Below, piece after piece: positions 22,207 to 30,470 of a stretch of DNA of 33,522 nt. Position 1 is the stretch's first letter. Each line of letters starts with the position of its first letter. The notes below the pieces were generated by a model that was given only the letters and a program-made list of their open reading frames with translations, had not been told where the DNA came from and searched no databases. The position numbers and the translations under genes are program-made. The stretch comes from Candidatus Aenigmatarchaeota archaeon (lineage in GTDB: Archaea > Aenigmatarchaeota > Aenigmatarchaeia > GW2011-AR5 > JAGGXF01), in contig JAGGXF010000020.1 in assembly GCA_021163205.1 (NCBI GenBank), forward strand, positions 1-33,522, given 5' to 3'.

Positions 22207-22741
22207 CTGTTGAAAAGGTTTGTTTTACCTGACCCAAGAAGCTCTCTCCGCACGTCAGTCCTATATCAAGAGCTGATGTTTCTTTTGAGCAGCCGTTGCT
22301 CTTGAACGATTCGTAAACCCTTTCCAGACAATCGCTATCGTCCCAAAACGAAACTTTTACCACATAATCCTTTTTTTCTGCTACTAATGAAATCTCTATG
22401 TCACCTTCCAGGAAATTGTCTATTTTTTTGATATTGCATACATAGTTTTCTAGATTGGAATAGTCTATTGCTTCTATTATAACTATGAGGTCAATGCGTC
22501 TTCCTTCTCTTGTTTTTGCCTCCACACTAAAATGGAACTGACCGTTTTCATAAGTCAATTCAGGTTCAGATGTGTTGTAGATGTCAAAATTTTTTTGAAC
22601 GCCAGGAGAAAATAGGTTTGTTCGTGTTTCTTCTGCTTTTTTGGTGACATTATTCACAAGCAGAAGTCCCAGAGCTAGAATAAATATTATCGAGAAAACC
22701 ATTAGTGCTGTATTAGTTGTCACGCCTTTCATCATAACCAT
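22199..22741 (-). CDS. Pilin-like protein, 180 residues
   Basis: MVMMKG followed by VTTNTALMVFSIIFILALGLLLV is a class III-type signal with expected cleavage after Gly6 and one helix. The exposed part is about 145 residues, beta-rich, with cysteines in YVCNI, DCLE, NGCS and LTCGE, so two disulfides are possible. Three closely spaced ATG codons make the exact start uncertain; the listed one shares one base with the stop of the preceding micro-gene. It is the first pilin-like gene downstream of the platform gene and so possibly a major subunit (inference). Confidence 0.72.
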   Translation of the reverse strand: MVMMKGVTTNTALMVFSIIFILALGLLLVNNVTKKAEETRTNLFSPGVQKNFDIYNTSEPELTYENGQFHFSVEAKTREGRRIDLIVIIEAIDYSNLENYVCNIKKIDNFLEGDIEISLVAEKKDYVVKVSFWDDSDCLERVYESFKSNGCSKETSALDIGLTCGESFLGQVKQTFSTDE

Positions 22742-22902
22742 CAGAATGGATTCAACATTTTGGCGATGGTGCTCACCAGCATAGCCGGAAGGCTAAACAT
22801 AAGCTTGAGTATCTCGGAAAACCCACCCTTAAGGAAGAATGTGATAAGAACTGCAGATACAGCAATTGCGAATATTGTTGTAATCAAAATCATTTTATCC
22901 AT
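22741..22902 (-). CDS. 53-residue membrane micro-protein
   Basis: MDKMILITTIFAIAVSAVLITFFL forms one span, then KGG and a second moderately hydrophobic, amphipathic helix rich in Met and Leu (LKLMFSLPAMLVS). AAGGTGAT (22912-22905) lies five bases before the ATG. Its TGA overlaps the ATG of the 180-residue pilin-like gene by one base. It has no class III signal. Conservation cannot be judged here; support comes from coupling and full use of the interval. Confidence 0.65.
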   Translation of the reverse strand: MDKMILITTIFAIAVSAVLITFFLKGGFSEILKLMFSLPAMLVSTIAKMLNPF

Positions 22903-22911
22903 ACCATCACC

Positions 22912-23037
22912 TTATTTCAATATTAATTTTATTATTGGGACAAAATTCTCTTTCTGGCTCCATATTACCCCAGTCAAGATTGTCATCACCAATATTCCTA
23001 GGATAAAAATAAACAAAATCTTCCAAATGTATTGCAT
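22912..23037 (-). CDS. 41-residue single-span membrane micro-protein
   Basis: MQYIWKILFIFILGILVMTILTGVIW is a single span and SQKENFVPIIKLILK the short tail. The ATG lies 29 bases after the stop of the T2SF gene, behind AGGTGA; an in-frame GTG 12 bases upstream follows AGGAGG and is a possible alternative start. Its stop overlaps the ribosome-binding site of the next micro-gene. It is the first of four micro-genes interleaved with larger genes behind the platform protein. Confidence 0.65.
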   Translation of the reverse strand: MQYIWKILFIFILGILVMTILTGVIWSQKENFVPIIKLILK

Positions 23038-23066
23038 TCTGGTCTTCACCTATTGCCTATTTCCTC

Positions 23067-25133
23067 CTAGCTTATTATCATATACGTCAGCGGTCCGAAG
23101 ATGCTGAGCGTGCCAAAAAGGGCTATAATATATATCAGAAGGCCCACTAATAAAGATTTCCCCATGAGATTATGCCTGCTTATGTCATCTTCTCCGTTTT
23201 CTATGCCGTTTATAAACATCGATAATAACACAGCTGTTTCTATAAAATATATGCCGACAATGAGCTGAAATGCACCCGGTGTTATCGGCACGTTGCCCCA
23301 CATGTCCAGTACGGTTCCGAAACCACCTGTTTGTATGTTTTGTATCTGCTCGCCAAGCGTGGCCAGTATGTTTATAATTATCGTTGCCATAGTTACGACT
23401 ATGCCGCATATAAATGGCGTCAAGAAAAATATCTGAAACTTTAATGAGCTAACAACATCATTGAGCTCCGTAGAAACTTCTCGGTCTGTTCTGTAGATAC
23501 CACGAAGATAACGAGATATTGCCAGCATTGACAAGCCAGCGATTTGCACTCCCTTTTTGCTGGAGTCGACGACAACTTTTATTATGGATCTTATCAAGTC
23601 AGAGTGGAAGTATCTTAAAGCCCCATGATTTTTGTCAAAGAATGCCTGCTCGAAGGTCATGCCCATCTTTTTCATATTATTGACGACAATTTTGAACATT
23701 TTTTGTATTTGAAGCGAGCCGATACTCTTGGCAGAACGCTCTACAGCAACCTCAGTTGGCAGGCCGCTTGCTGTTCGGTTGGCAAGCTGGAACAAAGCTT
23801 CGGAAAATTCTTTTTCCATCTGCTTGATTTCGTTGCGGATCTTGATAGCCTGAAAAGATATAAGGTAATAATATATTCCCAATGCCACAGCCACCCCAGA
23901 TATCAAGACGACAGATGGTCCAAGTTCTCCGCCAGATGTGGTAAAACCAACAATACCCATAAAGCACAAGACGGTTCCCAGAACAAGCGCAGGTATCCAG
24001 GCAGGTACGAAAAGCACACCATCCTTTGTGCTGAGAGCAAATTTTCCTTTAGGCGGTAGGTTCGGATTTGACGAAATATTGATATTACTGAATGTTACCG
24101 GTCGCATTTCGAGCGTGTTGGTTATGAAAAAGAATAGTAGTAGCGGCAAAACAATATCATAGCCAACAAAGAGCGCCATTGGCTTGATTACATCTGAGAG
24201 AAATATCGCGACAACAGGAAACATGACCATACCCATGATAGGTAATAGCACACCAAGTGCATGTATCATCATCACCGGCATCTTTAGTGACAAGTTATAT
24301 TCTCTTGCTTTCTCGCGCGTGCCGTCGAGTATCACATTAATAGCTTCGTCAAGCATATTTATCCTTCTATTCTCTGTCTGTGTGAGGCTCGTGCTAAGAA
24401 TCTGCATAGCCTCGACAAAGTCTTTATCATCTTTCCACTTTTCTAAATAATCTGTGAGAGCTTCATCTATGCTATTATACTTGCCAACTTCAATGTCCCA
24501 CAACAACTTTCTTATATCATAAGAAAGCGGTCCGCTAAGATTTTTCGCCGCAAAGCTCAATGCAGATTCCATGTTTGGAGAATTTCGCATGTATATGGAC
24601 ATGTACAAGACAAGCATCACTATTTCTGAGCCTGCCTTTATTCGGAAGCGCTTTTCAAGATGAACAGGATAAAGATACATGTAATAAGCGAATGGTAGCA
24701 CAATGAGAAATACTAGGATAGCATTACCAGGGCTTATACCGGGCAGTGGCGTAAACATACCGAGCAGAATGAAGAAAAATGTTATCATAGTCGAGAATAA
24801 CACTATAAGAATGCTGAGCGATACCACGCCTTCTGGGGTTATGTTAAGATGGCAGAAGTCAATGGACTTTTGAAGCTTTGCTCTGCTTTTTTCATCTGGT
24901 TCGATTCTCAGTATTTTTTCAGCTTTGTTGCAGAGCTTTTCATAAGTTGTCCTTGGTAAAGTTTTCCAGGTTTCCTCCTCTTTGAATATTCTATATTGCA
25001 GAGAACTTATGTCTGGTTTTTCTGCCGTTGCAGTCGGCATCGAAACAGTTTGATACTGTTCTAGAATTTCCTCCTTTAAAGTTTTCTTTTTTGTTATATG
25101 CCCTCTAAATAACTTTTTGAGCCAATCAAACAT
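23067..25133 (-). CDS. Type IV filament / type II secretion platform protein (tandem T2SF, TadC/ArlJ-like)
   Basis: This polytopic protein of 688 residues has a cytoplasmic N-terminal region of about 100 residues with an amphipathic start (FDWLKKLFRGH). Two spans follow, then a first T2SF domain with SIYMRNSPNMESALSFAAKNL, further spans, a second T2SF domain with FSEALFQLANRTASGLPTEVAVE, and closing spans. Duplicated T2SF domains in one chain are typical of archaeal platform proteins (ArlJ/FlaJ, TadC, PilC-like), which sit in the membrane above the ATPase and insert pilins. It lies 96 bases after the ATPase gene on the same strand. Its nearest functional class (archaellum, pilus or secretion) cannot be decided from sequence alone. 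Confidence 0.87.
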   Translation of the reverse strand: MFDWLKKLFRGHITKKKTLKEEILEQYQTVSMPTATAEKPDISSLQYRIFKEEETWKTLPRTTYEKLCNKAEKILRIEPDEKSRAKLQKSIDFCHLNITPEGVVSLSILIVLFSTMITFFFILLGMFTPLPGISPGNAILVFLIVLPFAYYMYLYPVHLEKRFRIKAGSEIVMLVLYMSIYMRNSPNMESALSFAAKNLSGPLSYDIRKLLWDIEVGKYNSIDEALTDYLEKWKDDKDFVEAMQILSTSLTQTENRRINMLDEAINVILDGTREKAREYNLSLKMPVMMIHALGVLLPIMGMVMFPVVAIFLSDVIKPMALFVGYDIVLPLLLFFFITNTLEMRPVTFSNINISSNPNLPPKGKFALSTKDGVLFVPAWIPALVLGTVLCFMGIVGFTTSGGELGPSVVLISGVAVALGIYYYLISFQAIKIRNEIKQMEKEFSEALFQLANRTASGLPTEVAVERSAKSIGSLQIQKMFKIVVNNMKKMGMTFEQAFFDKNHGALRYFHSDLIRSIIKVVVDSSKKGVQIAGLSMLAISRYLRGIYRTDREVSTELNDVVSSLKFQIFFLTPFICGIVVTMATIIINILATLGEQIQNIQTGGFGTVLDMWGNVPITPGAFQLIVGIYFIETAVLLSMFINGIENGEDDISRHNLMGKSLLVGLLIYIIALFGTLSIFGPLTYMIIS

Positions 25134-25229
25134 TTTAGTTCACTTTCTTACACGATTTGTTTAAGTCGATACTCATCTAAAATACCTAATAACATTAAAA
25201 CCTTCTATTGTCTAATAACATTATGCGTC

Positions 25230-27473
25230 TTATATCAAGCCAGGCTTTTTCACATAGGTTTTCTTGAACCAATCAAACCATCTTTCATATATGATTTTTT
25301 CATCTAGCACATCGATTTCTCTCTTAACGGATTCGCTTATTATGTGGAACTGATTATTCGAGTCAAGAACAGTGGGCGCTTCTAGTATACTTTTATCTTT
25401 TGTCTGTCTTGCGACATCGACAATGGTCTGTAAAATTTTTGCGCGCAGATTTATGTTACCCCAAACAGCATCCCAATCACCTTTCCATTCCCTCACGCGA
25501 TTGGCTATATCATTTAGTATCACACTCTCTCCAGTAAGCAGAGTTTCGCTTGGTTTTAGTGTATCATCTTTCGAAGAATATTGCATCAAGTCCACGAAGC
25601 CGCCCTCTGCGCTTGGGTCGTCTTTCCAATGCTTGCGTACCTCAGTTATGCTGATCATTCTTCTGAATGTGTGCAGACCGTCTGCACTCTTGAGCCTGTT
25701 TGCGATAACAACAATGTCAGTGGCTTTGAAACTCGTTTTTGGCACACCAAGGTCATTGACAACCCTATCAAATACGCCGTAGGGAGAGTCGCCGTGTATA
25801 GTACCAGCCACGACATTGGCCAGAGCACCAATTCGCATAGCCTCGTACAAGGCTCGTGCTTCAAGACTTCTAACCTCGCCTATGATTAGGCATGAGTCTC
25901 CAAGTCTCAGAGCCGTACGCAATGCCTCATCAGCAGATATCTCTGTTTCTATTCTTGTTATAACAGATCTCGATTTCAATCGTTCAATATTATAACCAAG
26001 TTGCATCAGTCTGACAACAGGCAGTTCCAATGTATCTTCTACTGTTATAATTCTAAGACTAGGCATAATTTGTAACATAAGTGAACCGAGTAGGCTGGAC
26101 TTACCGCTGGAACGCGTGCCTGCTATCAACATTGTCCGCGCGCCGTCTATGAGAAACCACAAAAGCCCACCAGCGAGCGAGTTCATCATCCGATTGTCTA
26201 TGAAAAGCGGGAATGTCCACGGTTTATCTCTATGCCTTCTAATTGCGAAGCCAAGGCCATCTGGAGAAAGCGTACGAGTAATGGCAGCTACTCTTGCACG
26301 CGCACCAGGCACATCCATTTCCGTGTCTAGCACGGGGTTTGCTTCATCCAAAGGTCGGCCAGATTGCAGACGAAATCGTGTTGCCCACGACTCGGCATCA
26401 TCTCGGCTTGGCACAAGATTGGTTTCACATTCTTCGAAGTCAGAATGAAAAACGAATATTGGTACCTTTCCAACAGGTGCATTTATGGATATGTCTTGGA
26501 TATGTTCGTCAGCAAGGAGAAGTTCAAGAATACCGAACCCGGCGGTGTATCTTGTTAAGATGTTTGCCAGTTTTTCTATCCTTTTCTCGCTCAGAGATAG
26601 GTTGCTTCTTTCAGCCATGTCCCTGAGCAGGTCTATGCCTATATTGTAGAAGTTTTCCCGGATTTTCTCAGGCTCTGCCAATTCCATTTCTTTTGGTTTG
26701 TGCGCACCGAGATAGCGTCGCGCCGCGTCCAGTAACGAATATTCATCTTCGGACAACCTAAATTCAGGTGGTATGACGTGATAATAGTATCTGACTTTTG
26801 AAGGCAGTTTATATATCTCAACCTTTGTATCCCCGACATCGTATTTGTCAACAGTCTCCGCATTTGCCGGGGGTAATGAGATGTATTTTGTGTACATAAA
26901 ATTCGGTCGAATGCTCGGGTGAAAAACTTCTCTATAAAAAGAACGGTCTTTGTATCCTATTTTTTCAGCCAGTTTTATCAACGTGCATTTGCTGAGCATA
27001 TTAATGATGGGCTCGAGTGCATGTTTGATATAATAATCAGAGCATCGAACACATTCTTCAGGCATTTTTTTCATCTTTATTTTAACGTGTCGAAGCTCCC
27101 GGACAAGGTTTTTATAAGCTTTGACAGGATCATATCTTATCAATGTAACATTATTCTGAAGAAACATGTATCTTTCAGGTACGCATTTCTCACATTTACC
27201 GGGTGTTATGTTATCTATCCTTACAATCTTTTCTCTTGCTATTCTTTCAACAACATTTGCTATCTCCATCAGCATTTTAACATCAGAGAAATCGTATTCA
27301 TACTCTCGCGTTTCGGCAAGTACGATGCCCGTCGCTTTTTTTACCTCAATGAGTTTGTTTATGGTTGTGGCCATGCACACATCGAAGTCTTCTATGCTAG
27401 AGCCATAAACACAGCCGAGGCAGTTAACTCTTATCTTCCCTGTTTCGTCATCATAGGTGTAATCGCAGACCAT
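25230..27473 (-). CDS. Secretion/assembly ATPase (GspE/VirB11/TadA-like) with cysteine-rich N-terminus
   Basis: The product has 747 residues. The core carries Walker A GTRSSGKS (452-459), the Asp box VEDT (478-481), Walker B CLIIGEVRS (528-536) and the His box AGTIHGDS (556-563), as in hexameric type II/IV secretion ATPases. The N-terminal 200 residues are unusual: three CxxC pairs (Cys18/21, Cys94/97, Cys141/144) plus single Cys33 and Cys163, suggesting bound zinc or another metal. About 115 residues follow the core region. A TATA-like stretch on the minus strand near 27484-27499 fits a leaderless start at 27473. It heads the filament run and would power assembly through the T2SF protein. 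Confidence 0.9.
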   Translation of the reverse strand: MVCDYTYDDETGKIRVNCLGCVYGSSIEDFDVCMATTINKLIEVKKATGIVLAETREYEYDFSDVKMLMEIANVVERIAREKIVRIDNITPGKCEKCVPERYMFLQNNVTLIRYDPVKAYKNLVRELRHVKIKMKKMPEECVRCSDYYIKHALEPIINMLSKCTLIKLAEKIGYKDRSFYREVFHPSIRPNFMYTKYISLPPANAETVDKYDVGDTKVEIYKLPSKVRYYYHVIPPEFRLSEDEYSLLDAARRYLGAHKPKEMELAEPEKIRENFYNIGIDLLRDMAERSNLSLSEKRIEKLANILTRYTAGFGILELLLADEHIQDISINAPVGKVPIFVFHSDFEECETNLVPSRDDAESWATRFRLQSGRPLDEANPVLDTEMDVPGARARVAAITRTLSPDGLGFAIRRHRDKPWTFPLFIDNRMMNSLAGGLLWFLIDGARTMLIAGTRSSGKSSLLGSLMLQIMPSLRIITVEDTLELPVVRLMQLGYNIERLKSRSVITRIETEISADEALRTALRLGDSCLIIGEVRSLEARALYEAMRIGALANVVAGTIHGDSPYGVFDRVVNDLGVPKTSFKATDIVVIANRLKSADGLHTFRRMISITEVRKHWKDDPSAEGGFVDLMQYSSKDDTLKPSETLLTGESVILNDIANRVREWKGDWDAVWGNINLRAKILQTIVDVARQTKDKSILEAPTVLDSNNQFHIISESVKREIDVLDEKIIYERWFDWFKKTYVKKPGLI

Positions 27474-27537
27474 TTAATCACTAACTATTTATTATAATTA
27501 GCTCCAATAAAAAGATTTTTTCTATTCCTAGAAAAAG

Positions 27538-27546
27538 TTATAAATA
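27538..27546 (+). promoter_or_regulatory. TATA box of the divergent coiled-coil gene
   Basis: TTATAAATA is centred 28 bases before the ATG at 27570 and 19 before the one at 27561, favouring the former as the leaderless start. Confidence 0.6.
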
Positions 27547-27569
27547 CTACTTGAACACAAATGAATTAT

Positions 27570-27944
27570 ATGGCCAGGGAGAACGAAACAGGTCTTATCA
27601 TACAGGAGCTTGTCAGGAGGGCAAACCGCAACAATAGACGTCTGCGGATGGTGGAGCAACGAGTAGAAACGATAGAATCCAGACTTGGTTCTTTAGAGCA
27701 ACTTGCAATTAAGCACAACTCGCAGTATAAGGAAAGGTTTTCTGGCTTAGAGGAAAAAATAAAATCTTTAAATGATAGGCTGACCAAGATAGAAAATAGT
27801 GTTGAGAAGATTTTCGACAAGCTGGAAAAGACAGCAACAAAAAAACAGCTCAACGAGCTAGAGAATGCTATGAATCTATTGAGCCCGATTGGACAACAGT
27901 TTGTGACCAGAGATGAACTTGAGAGAAAGTTGGGAATGAGATAG
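27570..27944 (+). CDS. Coiled-coil protein, 124 residues
   Basis: The chain is almost wholly helical and charged. Heptad repeats run from LRMVEQRVETIESRLGSLEQL through GLEEKIKSLNDRLTKIENSVEKIFDKLEK to the end. There is no membrane span, signal or cysteine. The start at 27570 (MARENET) is preferred over 27561 from TATA spacing. It is divergent from the ATPase gene and shares its promoter region. A cytoplasmic scaffold for the ATPase, comparable in role to archaellum ArlC/D/E proteins, is possible but only by context; no sequence likeness to those is claimed. Confidence 0.7.
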   Translation: MARENETGLIIQELVRRANRNNRRLRMVEQRVETIESRLGSLEQLAIKHNSQYKERFSGLEEKIKSLNDRLTKIENSVEKIFDKLEKTATKKQLNELENAMNLLSPIGQQFVTRDELERKLGMR

Positions 27945-28030
27945 ATTGATGGAGACATCCATATAGAAACAATCCAGATGAGCGGAATATACTACAGCCA
28001 TATAGAGCCCTTATGAAAGATGGAAAGGAG

Positions 28031-28048
28031 AATTATAAGTTTATAATT
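28031..28048 (+). promoter_or_regulatory. Palindromic TATA region
   Basis: AATTATAA-GT-TTATAATT is a perfect 8-bp inverted repeat with a 2-base spacer. It is placed about 31 bases before the GTG at 28071. Either promoter half or an operator covering the TATA box. Confidence 0.5.
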
Positions 28049-28070
28049 AACGATTTATGAGGTGGGTTAT

Positions 28071-28958
28071 GTGTTTCTTTTTGGCAAAAAAGATAAGACC
28101 AAGAAAAATGCGCTTGGGAGAATACGCGAACTAAGTGCGCAAAGAATGGGAGAAAAAGACATCATCAAGAAGCTTAAGGCAGAAGGATATTCTTTTCAGG
28201 ACATAGAAAGGGGAATGCTTGAAGCAATACGGCAGGGCGTTATAAAAGATAATAATCCTAACCAACCGGTTTCGGGGGGACCGCCCAGAGGACAACAAGC
28301 GTATGCACAGCCCCCCTACGAGCAGCAGTATCAACCTCCACAAGAACAGCCTGTTAATGCGGGCGGGTACGGTCAAGAATACGGAGATACATTTGATATG
28401 CCAAATGAGTTTGAGCAGTCATCGGAAGATTTTGGATATGGTGAGGAAGGTCTTGGTGAAGGGGAATTTGCACCAGAGATAATGCCTCCCGCCGGGTTTG
28501 AAGAGGGTGCCTTACAGACTGTGCCTCAGCCATCTTTACCAGATCTGCCTGAAACAGAAACATCAATGGAGTTTTCTCCTCAGTTGGCGATAGAAGAATT
28601 GATAGAAGGCGTTGTAAATGAAAAGTGGGAAAAACTTGAAAATGAATTTAAAAAAGTAAATGAAGATATAGATGCCATCAAGCAGTCTATGCTTGACTTT
28701 GAAGGAAAAATCAATGAGAAAATCGCAAAGGTAGAACAACCAAAAATGAAAAAAGAAATTGAGGCACTAGAGCAACGAATTGACGATATAGATGCGCGTA
28801 TTGGAGGCATTGAAAAGGCTTTCAAACAGCTTTTACCATCCTTAACAAAAAACATAGAAGAGCTTTCTTCTATGGTCCACGAAATAAAGAGAAGCACAGG
28901 AAAATCTTCCAGTAGTTCAGAAAGCGAATTTTCTGTAACCTCCTCGCAAATTTCTTAG
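28071..28958 (+). CDS. Coiled-coil protein with disordered linker, 295 residues
   Basis: Three parts are visible. A basic helical head (to about 60) has KDIIKKLKAEGYSFQDIERGMLEAI, resembling a small helical bundle. A Pro/Gln/Gly/Glu-rich linker (about 65-170) follows. A long coiled coil (about 185-270) contains EKLENEFKKVNEDIDAIK and IEALEQRIDDIDARIGGIE, and is closed by a Ser-rich tail. No span or signal is seen. GTG at 28071 is chosen from AGGTG (28060-28064) six bases upstream; an in-frame GTG at 28062 lies inside that sequence. It follows the other coiled-coil gene and faces away from the ATPase. Its role is unknown; a cytoplasmic partner of the filament machine is inferred from context. 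Confidence 0.72.
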   Translation: MFLFGKKDKTKKNALGRIRELSAQRMGEKDIIKKLKAEGYSFQDIERGMLEAIRQGVIKDNNPNQPVSGGPPRGQQAYAQPPYEQQYQPPQEQPVNAGGYGQEYGDTFDMPNEFEQSSEDFGYGEEGLGEGEFAPEIMPPAGFEEGALQTVPQPSLPDLPETETSMEFSPQLAIEELIEGVVNEKWEKLENEFKKVNEDIDAIKQSMLDFEGKINEKIAKVEQPKMKKEIEALEQRIDDIDARIGGIEKAFKQLLPSLTKNIEELSSMVHEIKRSTGKSSSSSESEFSVTSSQIS

Positions 28959-29076
28959 CTTGTTGCCTAAATTGGCAAGCACACAATGCCCAAGCCAGAT
29001 TTAAATAAGGGCTTAAATGAGTGCCCAGGCTGAACATTTTATGATTTTGAGTCACACCAGGATTTTAACCAAGAAA

Positions 29077-29086
29077 TTTTTAAATA
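29077..29086 (+). promoter_or_regulatory. TATA box of the first five-helix membrane protein
   Basis: TTTTTAAATA is centred 27 bases before the ATG at 29108. A second TATA-like TTTAAATA occurs about 75 bases further upstream (29002-29009). Confidence 0.6.
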
Positions 29087-29107
29087 GTTCGAGCCCAAAA
29101 TATTAGC

Positions 29108-29608
29108 ATGGCTCTGGAATTCATTGACCCAGAATTGATACCCTACATGGCATCATTCTTATTCACGTTTGCCGTTGTTTATGGCCTACTGATAATCACA
29201 GGTGTTTTTACTGACGCACAAGGCAAGAAAAATACAAATGTTATTACCGTCATCGCATTAGTGTTTGCTATTTTTTCTATTTTGTATGAACCGTATGTTA
29301 CAATACTCTACACAGTAATGCCTATCGCGACTGTAATACTCATAATATTATTTTTCATTTATCTTGTGAACGAGATGCGAAAAAAGACAAAAGGTGCTCC
29401 TCTTCCGGTGCTCGGCGTGTTGACACTGCTCTTAATCGTGCTTTCTGTAACATGGAGTGATATAGAGGCATACCTCCCGGCTGATTTCGCATCGGAGGAC
29501 ACCCTATGGGTAATAGGCATAGTTGTCGTATTGATAATGTTTTGGCTGGCTTGGTCTAGGCAGAGCAGCGAACCACGAAGAACATCAAATCCGAATGAGC
29601 CAGATTAA
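29108..29608 (+). CDS. Five-span membrane protein A (paralogous pair)
   Basis: The product has 166 residues. A short N-terminus (MALEFIDPELIPY) is followed by five hydrophobic spans: ASFLFTFAVVYGLLIITGVF, then two around residues 45-88 separated by EPYVT, then two near 100 and 135. A short Arg/Ser/Asn-rich tail ends it. The first span and the following polar loop (GKKNTNVITVIALVFAIF) align with the same region of the next gene (FAIVYAIL, AKNINGLIALIFAFF), so the two are related. It has no known catalytic motif. Leaderless by TATA spacing. Position next to the filament genes suggests a membrane component, but no function is recognised. Confidence 0.72.
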   Translation: MALEFIDPELIPYMASFLFTFAVVYGLLIITGVFTDAQGKKNTNVITVIALVFAIFSILYEPYVTILYTVMPIATVILIILFFIYLVNEMRKKTKGAPLPVLGVLTLLLIVLSVTWSDIEAYLPADFASEDTLWVIGIVVVLIMFWLAWSRQSSEPRRTSNPNEPD

Positions 29609-29697
29609 ACGCCTGTCTGAACAATCACACATTTATAAAAAGGTAAACTGCATATAATAATCATAAGGAATGTTGAATACTCATAGGAGGTTGAAAA

Positions 29698-30201
29698 ATG
29701 CCTTTAGGAATATTTGGGACATTAATCCAAAATCTTAACAACATGGGTTTCTATGGTTTCGTGCTACCATGGTTGCTCGTGTTTGCGATAGTCTACGCAA
29801 TTCTGCAGAAGACGGCAATCTTTGGTAAAGACGCCAAAAACATCAACGGCCTTATTGCTCTTATATTTGCATTTTTTGTGACAGGCTATGCTGGTGATGC
29901 TGTCGGTAAGTTCTTCATTAACATCTTCGGTGGAAGTTCAATAATATTCGGTGGCATACTGGTGTTTCTGCTTTTCCTCGGAATGCTCGGCTGGAAGCCA
30001 GAAAGTATTGGCGACAAGAACATGTGGGGCCTTGCCGCGTTGATTATAGCTGTCTTACTCTTCTTGGCAGTAGGAGGACCTTCGATCGCAGGAATCAAGC
30101 TCACAGATGAAACTATGGCAGCAATATTCATGGTCTTGGTCGTGGCGTTCGCGGTGATGTTCATAACTGGCGGTGGGAAAACAAAAACTGATCAAGGTTA
30201 A
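29698..30201 (+). CDS. Five-span membrane protein B (paralogous pair)
   Basis: The product has 167 residues and about five spans. It begins MPLGIFGTLIQNLNNMGFYGFVLPWLLVFAIVYAIL in outline: an amphipathic start, then span one. A glycine-rich segment (FGGSSIIFGGILVFLLFLGML) forms the centre. The C-terminus is short and polar (GGGKTKTDQG). It is a homologue of the gene just upstream. Unlike that gene it has a leader: TATA-like TTTATAAAA (29631-29639) and a strong AGGAGGT seven bases before the ATG, with a terminator at the 3' end. This suggests separate, perhaps stronger, expression. Function unknown. Confidence 0.74.
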   Translation: MPLGIFGTLIQNLNNMGFYGFVLPWLLVFAIVYAILQKTAIFGKDAKNINGLIALIFAFFVTGYAGDAVGKFFINIFGGSSIIFGGILVFLLFLGMLGWKPESIGDKNMWGLAALIIAVLLFLAVGGPSIAGIKLTDETMAAIFMVLVVAFAVMFITGGGKTKTDQG

Positions 30202-30212
30202 CCAGTTTTTTT
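30180..30212 (+). terminator. Hairpin terminator after membrane protein B
   Basis: ACAAAAACTG pairs with CAGTTTTTTTGT across the stop codon region, with two extra T; T-rich sequence continues for about 35 bases. The remaining interval to 30470 shows only a TATA box (30442-30449) before the lipoprotein gene. Confidence 0.6.
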
Positions 30213-30470
30213 GTTTCGCTGTTTATTTTTTTCTGTTTGTTTTTTATGTGGTCAGGTCTTCTTGTTTTTCTACGTCTTAAAATTTTTTGAATTCCGACAT
30301 ATTTCATATTGGATTTTGTAAACTTATTGTTGGCGAATTCATAAAATCTAAATCTGAATAAGGAATCAAACAGTCCAAGAGCGATCAACAAAGTTTGTCA
30401 GAAATCTGTTGTTATAAGCGGACTCGTTCTCGAAAAAAACATTTAAATAATTAAATTAAATTTTTAATTT

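Noticed and set aside
23625-24059. 144-codon plus-strand frame inside the T2SF gene, and similar antisense frames elsewhere
   Set aside because: Composition and hydropathy follow the opposite coding strand; no ribosome-binding sites and no domain likeness.
28959-29107. C/D-box small RNA
   Set aside because: CTGA and TGA-type boxes occur, but the spacing between candidate C, D', C' and D boxes is too short for guide elements.
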